NCBI RefSeq assembly: GCF_000378625.1
Contig: NZ_KB905161.1
Coordinates: 1-57,748 of the forward strand
DNA: 57,748 bases
Origin: Colwellia piezophila ATCC BAA-637
Lineage (GTDB): Bacteria > Pseudomonadota > Gammaproteobacteria > Enterobacterales > Alteromonadaceae
Direction of reading: 5' to 3'
The notes under the pieces were generated by a model. The model saw only the letters and a program-made list of their open reading frames with translations, was not told the DNA's origin and did no database searches. A program made the translations under genes and the position numbers. Below are positions 38,616 to 46,553 of this stretch, one piece after another (the first letter of the stretch is position 1; every line of letters begins with the position of its first letter).

Positions 38616-39734
38616 TTATAGGTATTCCAGTATTAAACAACAAGCGGAGTAACCAGCACCAAAAGAGCATAATACGCTTTTATCACCGGCGACCAAGTTT
38701 TGCTTATTTTTATGTAAAGCAATGATACAGCCGGCTGAGCTAGTATTGGCATACTCATCTAATATAATAGGGGCTTCACTGCTCTTAGGCTCTCTTCCCA
38801 GCACTTTTTTAGCAATGAAATTATTCATATTTATATTGGCTTGATGTAAATATAAGCGCTTAATATCGTCAGCACCCAGACCCATTTTTGCCATTTCGCT
38901 AGTAATTAAATTAGAGACCATAGGCAATACTTCTTTAAAAACTTTTCGCCCTTGTTGGATAAAAAGTTTATCAACGTCATCAACATTGTCTGGGCTACAT
39001 TTATTCATATAACCAATATTACTGCGTATATTATTAGAAAATTGGGTAATGGGTTGCTCACTGATGATTTTAAAAACATGCTCACCATTGGCTGTACTCT
39101 CATCCTCGATAATAGAAGCGGTAGCTACGTCGCCAAAAATAAAATGACTGTCACGATCACGGTAATTAATTTGTGGTGATAATATTTCAGGGTTGATCAC
39201 CAACACTGTTTTTGCTGTGCCACTGCGAATAGCATTGGCGGCATTGATAATCCCAAAAGTTGCTGCCGAGCAAGCGACCAGCATATCAAAACCCCAACCA
39301 CCACAACCAAGAGCATGTTGTATTTCAATAGCAATAGCAGGATAAGAGCGCTGAGTATATGCACAGGCAACAATAACAAGGTCAATATCTGCAGGGGTTT
39401 TATTGGCGGCTTTCATGGCTTCTTTAGCTGCCGCAACGCCTATTTCTGCCTGCATAGAAAGTTGTTCATTATCACGCTCCTTAAAACGGGGCGTCATAAC
39501 ATCAACATTTAGAATATCATCTTTCGCCATGACATAGCGGCTTTTGATACCTGAAGCTTTTTCAATAAAAGCACTATCTGAGGGAGATAATGCTGTCACT
39601 TTACCCGCACTAATTTCTTGCGCGTGAGTGGCATTAAATTTTTCGACGTATTGATTAAAACAGTGTACTAATTCATCATTTGAGATGCTCTGCGAAGGAG
39701 TATACAAACCCGTTCCGCTAATCACAACAGCCAT
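38616..39734 (-). CDS. Beta-ketoacyl-ACP synthase III-type condensing enzyme
   Basis: The 372-residue thiolase-fold enzyme has the catalytic triad of FabH-type synthases: Cys in VACSAATFG, His in YLHQANINMNNF and Asn in YANTSSAG. It is about 50 residues longer than typical FabH, with an insert around residues 30-80, as in the long KASIII-like proteins of Pseudomonas and Alteromonadales that start on medium-chain acyl-CoA. Cytoplasmic, in fatty-acid initiation or a related condensation. The primer specificity cannot be read from the sequence. A GGTAGTT/AACTACC repeat lies 34-55 bases upstream of the start. Confidence 0.85.
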   Translation of the reverse strand: MAVVISGTGLYTPSQSISNDELVHCFNQYVEKFNATHAQEISAGKVTALSPSDSAFIEKASGIKSRYVMAKDDILNVDVMTPRFKERDNEQLSMQAEIGVAAAKEAMKAANKTPADIDLVIVACAYTQRSYPAIAIEIQHALGCGGWGFDMLVACSAATFGIINAANAIRSGTAKTVLVINPEILSPQINYRDRDSHFIFGDVATASIIEDESTANGEHVFKIISEQPITQFSNNIRSNIGYMNKCSPDNVDDVDKLFIQQGRKVFKEVLPMVSNLITSEMAKMGLGADDIKRLYLHQANINMNNFIAKKVLGREPKSSEAPIILDEYANTSSAGCIIALHKNKQNLVAGDKSVLCSFGAGYSACCLILEYL

Positions 39735-39767
39735 ATTAGGTCTCTCAATAAAAAGGGATAAAACACT

Positions 39768-39789
39768 GGTAGTTATAGTTGCAACTACC
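39768..39789. promoter_or_regulatory. Inverted repeat upstream of the ketoacyl synthase gene
   Basis: GGTAGTT and AACTACC are exact complements separated by 8 bases, about 34 bases before the start. This could be an operator; no regulator is evident nearby. Confidence 0.3.
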
Positions 39790-39975
39790 TATTTAACAGC
39801 AAGTATACTGGTATGACCATGTGATTACCACAAACTCAGTAAAGCAGTAAAGTTCTCCAACACCTTACCCTACTTACTTGTTTATAATACTAATACTACA
39901 CCACAATACTCCCATTAAAATTCTTTATTCCAAAAGAGATCTGCTAACCAATCAGCACGATAAAGGGCTAAGCGC

Positions 39976-41007
39976 TTAACGCTCGGTATTCCAACTAAAC
40001 AGGTAAGCCCCCAACAGTAAAAATAAGCTACTCATCACCAACAAAGCATTAATATGAAAACTAATATCACTCAGTGAGGCCCCCTCTGTTATAACCGCTC
40101 TAGCGCCCGCAACTAAATGGGTAAGAGGCATAAAGTTAGCAAAAATTTTCAGCGCCTCAGGCGCCCCTTCTAAACTGAACCAAACGCCTGAGAGCATCAT
40201 CATAGGCCAAGATGTTAAATTCAATAAACCACCAATAAGCTCCTCACTTTTACTGCGACTTGCGACTAATAAGCCGAGACTAATTAAACAAAATGCCCCT
40301 AGTGCTCCAATGATAAATAAATCGATATAGCTTCCTAGCATGAAGAAGTCGAAAAAGAGATTACAGCCACTATAAACGACCGTAGACATAAACATCACTA
40401 TAAATAAGCGTGATAATAATTGCGCTGAAACAAATTCAAAAGCTGATAATGGTGTTGCTTTTAAGCGTTTAAGTACCGAGTTTTTTCGGTAGCGGACAAT
40501 GACATAGCCGACACCAAATAGGCAACTAAACATCATATTCATACCTAAAATCCCTGGAAGTACCCAATCTACATAACGAATACTCTGACCACTACTTTGT
40601 AAACGAGTAAAATCTGATGGTTGAGCTAGTGGTTGACCGAGGAATATTTTTTCGGCTAAATAACTTTTTGATGACTCTTCATTGACCCAATAACGCTCAG
40701 TACTATAATCCACAACCAAATCGAGGCTATGACGGCTAAGTTTTTCTTTAGCGAGTTCGAGGTCGCTATAGTCGATAAAGTCAATAAAACGTATTTTCTT
40801 GAGCGTTACTTGCGCCTGACTTTCGCTGTGCTCTTGACCAGCAAGTAAACCTATTTTATAGGCTGAACGGCCCTCACCAGAAAAAATAAATGAAAAACCG
40901 ACCAAAAGTAAAACGGGGAAAAATAAATTCCAGCCAAGGGATGACTTATCGCGAAAAAACTCAATATTACGCGCTTTAAAAACGGCAATAAAACGTTTGA
41001 AATTCAT
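39976..41007 (-). CDS. ABC-2 type transporter permease
   Basis: The 343-residue product has one N-terminal membrane helix, a soluble extracytoplasmic domain (about 45-150) and five C-terminal helices with the ABC-2 pattern (VDWVLPGILGMNMMFSCLFG, then RSKSEELIGGLLNLTSWPMMMLSG). It is the permease partner of the ATPase upstream at 41092, of the DrrB/YadH export type. The substrate is unknown. The 84-base gap to the ATPase holds short repeats of (A)TAGGTC(T)A. Confidence 0.85.
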   Translation of the reverse strand: MNFKRFIAVFKARNIEFFRDKSSLGWNLFFPVLLLVGFSFIFSGEGRSAYKIGLLAGQEHSESQAQVTLKKIRFIDFIDYSDLELAKEKLSRHSLDLVVDYSTERYWVNEESSKSYLAEKIFLGQPLAQPSDFTRLQSSGQSIRYVDWVLPGILGMNMMFSCLFGVGYVIVRYRKNSVLKRLKATPLSAFEFVSAQLLSRLFIVMFMSTVVYSGCNLFFDFFMLGSYIDLFIIGALGAFCLISLGLLVASRSKSEELIGGLLNLTSWPMMMLSGVWFSLEGAPEALKIFANFMPLTHLVAGARAVITEGASLSDISFHINALLVMSSLFLLLGAYLFSWNTER

Positions 41008-41091
41008 ATTAATTCCTACTATATATAGCGTTAAGCTATGCCTTTAAAACTAGACCTACGGACCTATGCCTATAGACCTGAGCTTATAAAC

Positions 41092-41973
41092 CTAAGTCTG
41101 AAGAGAGTGACCGGTAAGTTTTAAAAATAAATCATCAAGGTTCGCGGATTTTACATGTAAGCCATCAAGAGAAACCCCCTGTTTCATCAATAGCGATAGT
41201 GTTTGTTCCACATTTTTGCTGGTGATCTCGATTCGATCAGCTAATTTATGCCAACCCTGCTCTGTTACTAGCTCACTAGGCACCTGTGCCTGGGGCAGAT
41301 AGATATAAACATCGTCAAAATGTTTCGCTAATAAATGCTGTGGTGTGCCCGCTGCAATTATTTTACCTTTATCCATAATGACAATATCATCACATAATTT
41401 CTCTGCTTCATCCATATAGTGAGTCGTTAAGATAATGGTTTTATTTTGTGCTTTGATGTTGGTAATTAATTGCCAAAAATTTCGTCTCGCATGGGGGTCT
41501 AGGCCAGTCGTTGGCTCATCAAGGAAGATGATTTTAGGATCATTTATCAAGGCTAAGGCCAGTAACAAGCGTTGCCTCTGTCCACCTGATAGCAAACGGT
41601 TATCTCGATCTAAAAATTCATTTAAATCACACAATTCAATCAATTGATCTTGTGATAGGGTATTTTCATAAAAAGAGGCGAATAAATTAAGGGTTTCTTT
41701 AACGGTTAAAAAGTCTTGTAAGGCGGTATTTTGGAACTGAATACCAATCTGTTGAGACATTTGAGCATCAACGGGCTGACCTTGATAAAGCACCTGTCCC
41801 GAAGTGGCACTGATAATACCCTCCATAATTTCTATGGTGGTCGTTTTACCTGCGCCATTTGGACCGAGCAAACCAAAGCAATGGCCTTGCTCAACCTCAA
41901 AGCTCACCTTATCAACCGCGCAAATATCTTTATACTGCTTGCACAGTGACTGCACGCTAACCGCTGCGCTCAT
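41092..41973 (-). CDS. ABC transporter ATP-binding protein (DrrA/CcmA-like exporter)
   Basis: ATG 41973 (MSAAVSVQSL) is preceded by AAGGAG at a good distance, so it is preferred over ATG 42006. The 293-residue ATPase has Walker A GLLGPNGAGKTTT, the signature LSGGQRQRLLLALAL, Walker B IIFLDEPTTGLDP, the switch His in TTHYMDEAEKL and a C-terminal domain of about 80 residues. It is the ATPase of a two-gene ABC-2 exporter with the permease at 39976. Its promoter region contains an inverted repeat and a Fur box shared with the divergent gene at 42147. Confidence 0.9.
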   Translation of the reverse strand: MSAAVSVQSLCKQYKDICAVDKVSFEVEQGHCFGLLGPNGAGKTTTIEIMEGIISATSGQVLYQGQPVDAQMSQQIGIQFQNTALQDFLTVKETLNLFASFYENTLSQDQLIELCDLNEFLDRDNRLLSGGQRQRLLLALALINDPKIIFLDEPTTGLDPHARRNFWQLITNIKAQNKTIILTTHYMDEAEKLCDDIVIMDKGKIIAAGTPQHLLAKHFDDVYIYLPQAQVPSELVTEQGWHKLADRIEITSKNVEQTLSLLMKQGVSLDGLHVKSANLDDLFLKLTGHSLQT

Positions 41974-42022
41974 TAACTCGCTCCTTGTTGGTCGATGTCT
42001 ATTCATACTGTACTACTCAAGG

Positions 42023-42060
42023 CGTTTAGTAAAATTAAATCACATTTAGTTTTACTAACG
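42023..42060. promoter_or_regulatory. Long near-palindrome in the divergent promoter region
   Basis: TTAGTAAAA (42026-42034) and TTTTACTAA (42050-42058) are perfect 9-bp inverted repeats with a 15-base spacer, and CG at the outer ends extends the pairing. A further TTACTAAAA follows at 42061. The arrangement resembles a TetR- or GntR-type operator for the ABC exporter, lying 53 bases upstream of its start. Confidence 0.45.
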
Positions 42061-42078
42061 TTACTAAAATCAACTAAT

Positions 42079-42097
42079 GGTAATGATTATCATTTGT
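42079..42097. promoter_or_regulatory. Fur box
   Basis: GGTAATGATTATCATTTGT matches 14 of 19 positions of the Fur consensus GATAATGATAATCATTATC, including the full central ATGATtATCATT core. It lies 50 bases upstream of the 42147 gene and about 106 upstream of the ABC ATPase start, so one or both may be iron-repressed. Confidence 0.65.
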
Positions 42098-42146
42098 GTT
42101 ATTGAGTTTCTTTGTTTATGCTTAAGAAAAACATGAGGGGGGTGAG

Positions 42147-42353
42147 ATGGCTTTTATAACCGTTAACAATGCCGACAAAGTACAGGTAGAGATCTCAAGT
42201 AATTTACTTACTTGTTTACTCAATTCAGGTTTACTTCATTGTGGTGACTGTAAGTGTTTAAATGCAAATGCTAAAGCGGTCATTTGGCATAATTTACTTG
42301 CTAATAGCACCTATATTGATGGTAGTGATGGAGATAAAAAATTATGTGCCTAA
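42147..42353 (+). CDS. Small Cys-rich protein resembling a reduced [2Fe-2S] ferredoxin
   Basis: The 68-residue protein begins like a plant-type ferredoxin fold (a beta strand, then VEISSNLLTCLLNSGL) and has HCGDCKC at 31-37 and a C-terminal LCA (Cys67). In [2Fe-2S] ferredoxins the ligands are C-x4-C-x2-C ... C. Here C32, C35 and C67 fit the last three, but the first position is Ser27, with Cys23 and Cys37 as substitutes. There is no signal or membrane segment. GGGGGG just before the ATG is a fair ribosome site, and a Fur box lies upstream. It is probably iron-regulated, and the function is unknown. Confidence 0.6.
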   Translation: MAFITVNNADKVQVEISSNLLTCLLNSGLLHCGDCKCLNANAKAVIWHNLLANSTYIDGSDGDKKLCA

Positions 42354-42389
42354 CCGCATCAAAAGAGTTCACTTATATGGATAAGTGGT

Positions 42390-42759
42390 GATACCAATTC
42401 CAATAAATTTCTTCCCACTCAGCGAGAGTTAAAAGGCTTAGAGGCAAGGCATTGATTGCAGATAATGGTTATTCAGGAGAATAAGCTCAGGATAATATGC
42501 TCCTGCATTATCTAATATGGAACTTCCTGTACCGTCTGCATTCTCTAAGAACACCATCCATGTAGCGTCCTTATCAAAAACAATAACGCAGCATATAAGG
42601 CTTTACCTTTTATTAGGTACTCGCCCTCCGGGAGCTTTCCAGCGATTCGATAACCGCACAGAATTCCTTTAATATAGAGTGACTATATGCAAAAAAATTC
42701 TATTTGTTCTCAAAACGCTGGCAAGCTCTGAGTGGGAACTAACTTAATGGACTTGGTAT
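42390..42759. repeat. MITE-like palindromic repeat, family A, copy 2
   Basis: The element is 370 bp, starts ATACCAATTCCAATAAAT and ends TTAATGGACTTGGTAT, with terminal inverted repeats reaching TTCCCACTCAG/CTGAGTGGGAA. Large parts match copy 1 at 8331-8644: GAGGCAAGGCATTG, ATGGTTATTCAGGAGAATAA, CATGTAGCGTCCTTATCAAA and AACGCAG. It carries an extra stretch of roughly 45 bases in the centre, where the GCTCCTGCATT unit is duplicated. Non-coding. It separates the mini-ferredoxin gene from the 42785 remnant. Confidence 0.75.
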
Positions 42760-42784
42760 TAGTTATGTTGCTAACCACTTATAA

Positions 42785-42979
42785 GAACAATCCAAGTCCG
42801 GCTTAGCACAAACTATCAGCTTCTATTTGAATAAGTTGCTGCAGAACGATGATTTCGATTCCTGCGGTGTTATACGCTGTGATTATATCCCTATGCAACG
42901 CTATTGGCACTGGCATGCAGTAAGGGGGGAACTCATTAATAGCTGCTTTAGTCCTTTAGCACCTGCAGCCGCCAAGTAA
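42785..42979 (+). pseudogene. Open 64-codon remnant without a start, next to the repeat
   Basis: Plus-strand codons from 42785 read through without a stop to TAA 42977-42979, including FDSCGVIRCDYIP and MQRYWHWHAVRGELINS. The protein-like composition (aromatic and Cys-rich) suggests the tail of a former gene, but there is no start codon and the frame begins right after repeat copy 2. The last 32 bases overlap the 3' end of tmcA on the other strand. No family recognised. Confidence 0.3.
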
Positions 42980-45161
42980 TATAGTCTTTAATATGTTGGT
43001 TCAGCATCTTCTTGCCTGTTAAGGCATATAATTGACAGACGGTGTCACTATCATGTTTTTGTATCAAGCGGGCAATAAGCACTAAAGACTGCTGAATTTG
43101 AGCTGTAGAGCAAGGTTTTTCATGAGTTAGCAGGTCATGTTTGAGCCATTGATACAGACTATAACAACAACTACTATATAAACGCTCTCCTCGTGCATAC
43201 GCATGGACACTCTCGATATCAGTAGCAGACAACTCAGCGATAAATTCCTTAGCACTTTGTTGCAATAACAAATGCACAAGTTTACTGGTTAGCGTTTTAT
43301 ATTCTTCTAACAGTAAATAATCAAAGCTACGGTAAAAGTCCTTCTTAAATTGCCGCTGCCTTTGTTCTCCAATCTCATTTGTGCCTTTAATCACTAGAGC
43401 TGAATGCTCCCCACTGGCTTTATCTTTAGTAAAGCCTATACGCACCATAGTAAAACCGGCTTTAAACCAAAATGATAACAGCTGCTCATTAACACCAAAA
43501 CTAGCGCCAACAAAATCAGCATTCTGCTTTATCGCTAGTTGCTGGATTTTATCTATAAAATGTAAGCCAATGCCTCGCTGTTGTATTTGTGGATGCACAG
43601 CAATGCGCATAATGCGTAAATAAGAATAATCAAATGCTTGTTCAAAGCCACAATGACTTAATAAGGATTGTGGCAAAAAGTGATTGCGCAAACGGCGTTG
43701 CGAATTTTTTATCGCCCTGACATCAGCCTCATTAACACCATAACGGTTGCCCTCATTCATTAACAAGGCAACAGCGATGACTTCGAGGTGATTGTTGTTT
43801 TTATAAAAAAGACCGGCCAGTTGTACCTGTGGGTTATCTAATAACAACTGCAAATCGCTCGGCTTGGTTTGATAATGTGCTGTCACCAAAATAGCAAAAA
43901 CTTGCCTTAATAGCCTTTCATCCCCAACAAGATCTGTGGCGGTAATCACTTTAAAGACCGTGGCATTAATATTTAAGGTCGTTGCCGATGCACTACTTTT
44001 ATCTTCCAGTAAATCACCTAATGTCGGTAACTCAGCATTTAACAAACAAGCATCAAATACTAGCTGCTCAAGAGGATCGTTTTCTCGCCAACGTACCGGT
44101 TGTTTAATATGTAAACTGCGCCACTGTGGGCATAACTTGCTCAGCGTGCGTTGAAACTTTAAGGTAAAGCCTCGCCCCGCCCCCTCATACCCATGGACAG
44201 TACTGGAGAAAACCATTCGGTGATAGCAGCTAAGTAATTTTTCAAGTAAATACACAGGAATAGCCGCCGCTTCATCAACCAAAACAAGATTAACTTTAAC
44301 TGGCTGCTTTAACAGTTGATCAACGGCGATGAATTCAAGACAGGCTTTACCCAAAGTAAAAGTATTGCCTCGTTGCTCAGCACTAGGCAAGCTATGACTT
44401 AACTGTCTAAAGAAAACCGTCAAAGCTTGAATATCTGGTGCGGTAATAACAATGTTAAATACACCGTTTTCATTTGCTTGTAATAATTTCGCACAAGCAA
44501 TAGCCAATGCTGATGATTTACCCCTGCCTCGATCCGCCGTTAAAACTAAGGGCCTGTTCCTATGACCGGTAACGACCTTAACAATGGCTTGTACCGCACT
44601 GTATTGCTCAGCACTAACGCAAGCCAAAGGAAAGTGTGGCATCACCCGCTCGGGCACGTTATCGGTAATACTAATTTTTGGCGACTGTGTTTGAGATTGG
44701 CAGATTACCGCATGAATAGGCATTGACTGGATTAATGAAAACAGCCGGCTCAAAAAAAGGCTTTCTTGGCTCTTAGTCTTTATTGACGGTATGATCAGGA
44801 AAAAAATACCGCCGGCAACTAGGGTTCCCGATAAGGCAGCAAACGCATCAATATTAAACTGGCTATCGGAAAAAATTATCAGCTGACTTTCACTACCTAA
44901 CTTATCTCTGTAACGTTTTTTCTGCACAGTTGCTGGAAATACTTGGCTATCACCATAGATAAGACAATGGTCTCCGACCAAAGCTGTTTGAGCAAGGCCT
45001 TTAGGATCAGCGCCCAAACTAGCGTTCACCCCGTCAATAGATTGCAATAATGACCGCGCCCAAAGTTCACTTCCCGATAAAACTACAAGACGACGCTCAT
45101 TTCGTAGTGATGCTTGCTTAGCGTATCCTTTAATCCAAGGAGTGAAGAGTTGAACTTGCAT
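42948..45161 (-). CDS. tmcA: tRNA(Met) cytidine acetyltransferase TmcA
   Basis: The 737-residue product has the TmcA architecture: an N-terminal DUF1726-like domain, a helicase-like ATPase with Walker A TADRGRGKSSALAIA and a DEAA box (LVLVDEAAAIPV), a GNAT acetyltransferase domain (IAVHPQIQQRGIGLHFIDKI) and a C-terminal tRNA-binding region. It acetylates C34, the wobble base of elongator tRNA-Met, using ATP or GTP and acetyl-CoA. The length is a little above the 670-residue E. coli enzyme. Single gene. Confidence 0.95.
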   Translation of the reverse strand: MQVQLFTPWIKGYAKQASLRNERRLVVLSGSELWARSLLQSIDGVNASLGADPKGLAQTALVGDHCLIYGDSQVFPATVQKKRYRDKLGSESQLIIFSDSQFNIDAFAALSGTLVAGGIFFLIIPSIKTKSQESLFLSRLFSLIQSMPIHAVICQSQTQSPKISITDNVPERVMPHFPLACVSAEQYSAVQAIVKVVTGHRNRPLVLTADRGRGKSSALAIACAKLLQANENGVFNIVITAPDIQALTVFFRQLSHSLPSAEQRGNTFTLGKACLEFIAVDQLLKQPVKVNLVLVDEAAAIPVYLLEKLLSCYHRMVFSSTVHGYEGAGRGFTLKFQRTLSKLCPQWRSLHIKQPVRWRENDPLEQLVFDACLLNAELPTLGDLLEDKSSASATTLNINATVFKVITATDLVGDERLLRQVFAILVTAHYQTKPSDLQLLLDNPQVQLAGLFYKNNNHLEVIAVALLMNEGNRYGVNEADVRAIKNSQRRLRNHFLPQSLLSHCGFEQAFDYSYLRIMRIAVHPQIQQRGIGLHFIDKIQQLAIKQNADFVGASFGVNEQLLSFWFKAGFTMVRIGFTKDKASGEHSALVIKGTNEIGEQRQRQFKKDFYRSFDYLLLEEYKTLTSKLVHLLLQQSAKEFIAELSATDIESVHAYARGERLYSSCCYSLYQWLKHDLLTHEKPCSTAQIQQSLVLIARLIQKHDSDTVCQLYALTGKKMLNQHIKDYITWRLQVLKD

Positions 45162-45314
45162 AGGTTATTAGCATCCTGAAATAAGCATTAAGGGAAATAA
45201 CACCAAGTTTATCAAGTATTTTAAATAAAAAAATAAAAATTAACCTCGATTTTTTATACTTTTAACTCCTATACTGGATAAAATCATAAATGAACTATGG
45301 TTATTTTGTATAGT

Positions 45315-45328
45315 TTGATCTACGTCAA
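45315..45328 (+). promoter_or_regulatory. FNR-type box upstream of napE
   Basis: TTGATCTACGTCAA matches nine of ten conserved positions of TTGAT-N4-ATCAA. It lies about 75 bases before the napE start, a distance suited to activation by FNR (EtrA in Shewanella). The nap operon is expected to be induced under oxygen limitation. Confidence 0.7.
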
Positions 45329-45402
45329 TATAAGTAAACGAACAAGGGATTAAAATTAATCCTAAATATAGCTTACCTTAATCATAAACTTTCGAGAGCA
45401 TT

Positions 45403-45564
45403 ATGAATCAAGCAACATCTCCTGAACAACAAAAAAAGCATGAGCGAAATACCTTTATCTTTTTAGCGGTATTTCTAGCGCCAATTCTATCGGTAATTAT
45501 TGTTGCAGGCTTTGGCTTTGCCGTATGGATCAGCCAGATATTTTTTGGTCCACCAAGCGCTTAG
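45403..45564 (+). CDS. napE: Periplasmic nitrate reductase, NapE protein
   Basis: A 53-residue ORF runs from ATG 45403, with GAGAG upstream, to TAG 45562-45564. It has a charged N-terminus (MNQATSPEQQKKHERNTF) and one membrane helix (IFLAVFLAPILSVIIVAGFGFAV), ending in FFGPPSA, as NapE proteins do. NapE is a small membrane protein of unclear function that opens many nap operons. It is 28 bases upstream of napF, and the ORF is short enough to be missed by length filters. Confidence 0.88.
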   Translation: MNQATSPEQQKKHERNTFIFLAVFLAPILSVIIVAGFGFAVWISQIFFGPPSA

Positions 45565-45592
45565 CCCCTTGTTCACTGAAAAGGCTAAAACT

Positions 45593-46120
45593 GTGGAACG
45601 CTTAGCAGACCCCTCAAGAAGACGTTTTTTTCGCGGCCGTGTTAAAACTAAACAAGAACTGCGCTTACCTTGGGTGATTAACGAGGCTGTTTTCACCTCA
45701 GGTTGCACACAATGCCAAGACTGCATTAGCAGTTGTGAAAGCAATATTATTGTTAAAGATGAAGATGGCTTTCCAAAGATCGATTTCAGCTTAGGTGAGT
45801 GTACCTTTTGTAATAAATGTATCGAAACCTGTGAACAACCACTTTTTTCAGGCTCTTTCACTGAAGAAAACATAATCAACAATAGCGAAAAAGCTTGGCC
45901 TGTCACATTAGAAATCAGTGATAAGTGTTTAGCTAAAAATAACATCTATTGTCAAAGTTGCCGTGATGAATGCGAAACCAGCGTAATTAAATTTAATTAC
46001 CTCAATTCAAGCATTCCACAGCCAAGTTTAGATGACGTTGATTGTAGTCAGTGCGGTGCTTGTATCAGCGTTTGCCCGCAAAGCGCAATAGCATTCAAAT
46101 TCGATCCAACAGTAAAATAA
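45593..46120 (+). CDS. napF: Ferredoxin-type protein NapF
   Basis: GTG 45593 is chosen. AAAGG stands eight bases upstream, and the product then begins MERLADPSRRRFFRGR, matching the short basic N-terminus of NapF. No ATG is available upstream, and earlier TTG starts would run into napE. The 175-residue protein has four Cys clusters: CTQCQDCISSC, CTFCNKCIETC, CLAKNNIYCQSCRDEC (altered spacing) and CSQCGACISVC, for up to four [4Fe-4S] clusters. NapF is cytoplasmic and helps mature NapA before export. Confidence 0.9.
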   Translation: MERLADPSRRRFFRGRVKTKQELRLPWVINEAVFTSGCTQCQDCISSCESNIIVKDEDGFPKIDFSLGECTFCNKCIETCEQPLFSGSFTEENIINNSEKAWPVTLEISDKCLAKNNIYCQSCRDECETSVIKFNYLNSSIPQPSLDDVDCSQCGACISVCPQSAIAFKFDPTVK

Positions 46121-46138
46121 CCTATATCACGAGTAATT

Positions 46139-46465
46139 ATGACACAAAATAGCGACACTCGACCTTCTGAATACCATGTAGCCAGCTTAGTTGCCTCTTG
46201 TATATTGAAAGATGTTGAAGCGGTAAAAAAAGCAATTACTGAAGTTGATGACACCGAAATTCACGCGACCAGTGCAGAAGGAAAAATAGTTTTCACTATC
46301 GAAGGCACCAGTTATAAAGATATTGATAAAAAGATAGATATTATAAGAGTCCATACTGGCATCCTCAATTTATCACCGGTATATCATCAAGTCCTAGATG
46401 AAGACCAAGAGAGGAAGCTTGCAGAAAGTGATAAAGCCGATGCATTAAGCTATCAAATCAAATAA
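46139..46465 (+). CDS. napD: NapD, chaperone of the NapA Tat signal
   Basis: The 108-residue product has the NapD ferredoxin-like fold pattern (EYHVASLVASCILKDVEAVK, TEIHATSAEGKIVFTIEG, HTGILNLSPVYHQ). It binds the twin-arginine signal of NapA and holds it in the cytoplasm until its cofactor is in place. It lies 18 bases after napF. The C-terminal tail (about 20 charged residues) is longer than in E. coli NapD. Confidence 0.93.
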   Translation: MTQNSDTRPSEYHVASLVASCILKDVEAVKKAITEVDDTEIHATSAEGKIVFTIEGTSYKDIDKKIDIIRVHTGILNLSPVYHQVLDEDQERKLAESDKADALSYQIK

Positions 46466-46553
46466 TACCAGCAAATCAGTTTTATAAAAAATCATAGAAA
46501 ATATAACCATTTATTTAAAATCGAATCAAAATAAGCAAAAGGAAGGTGACACG

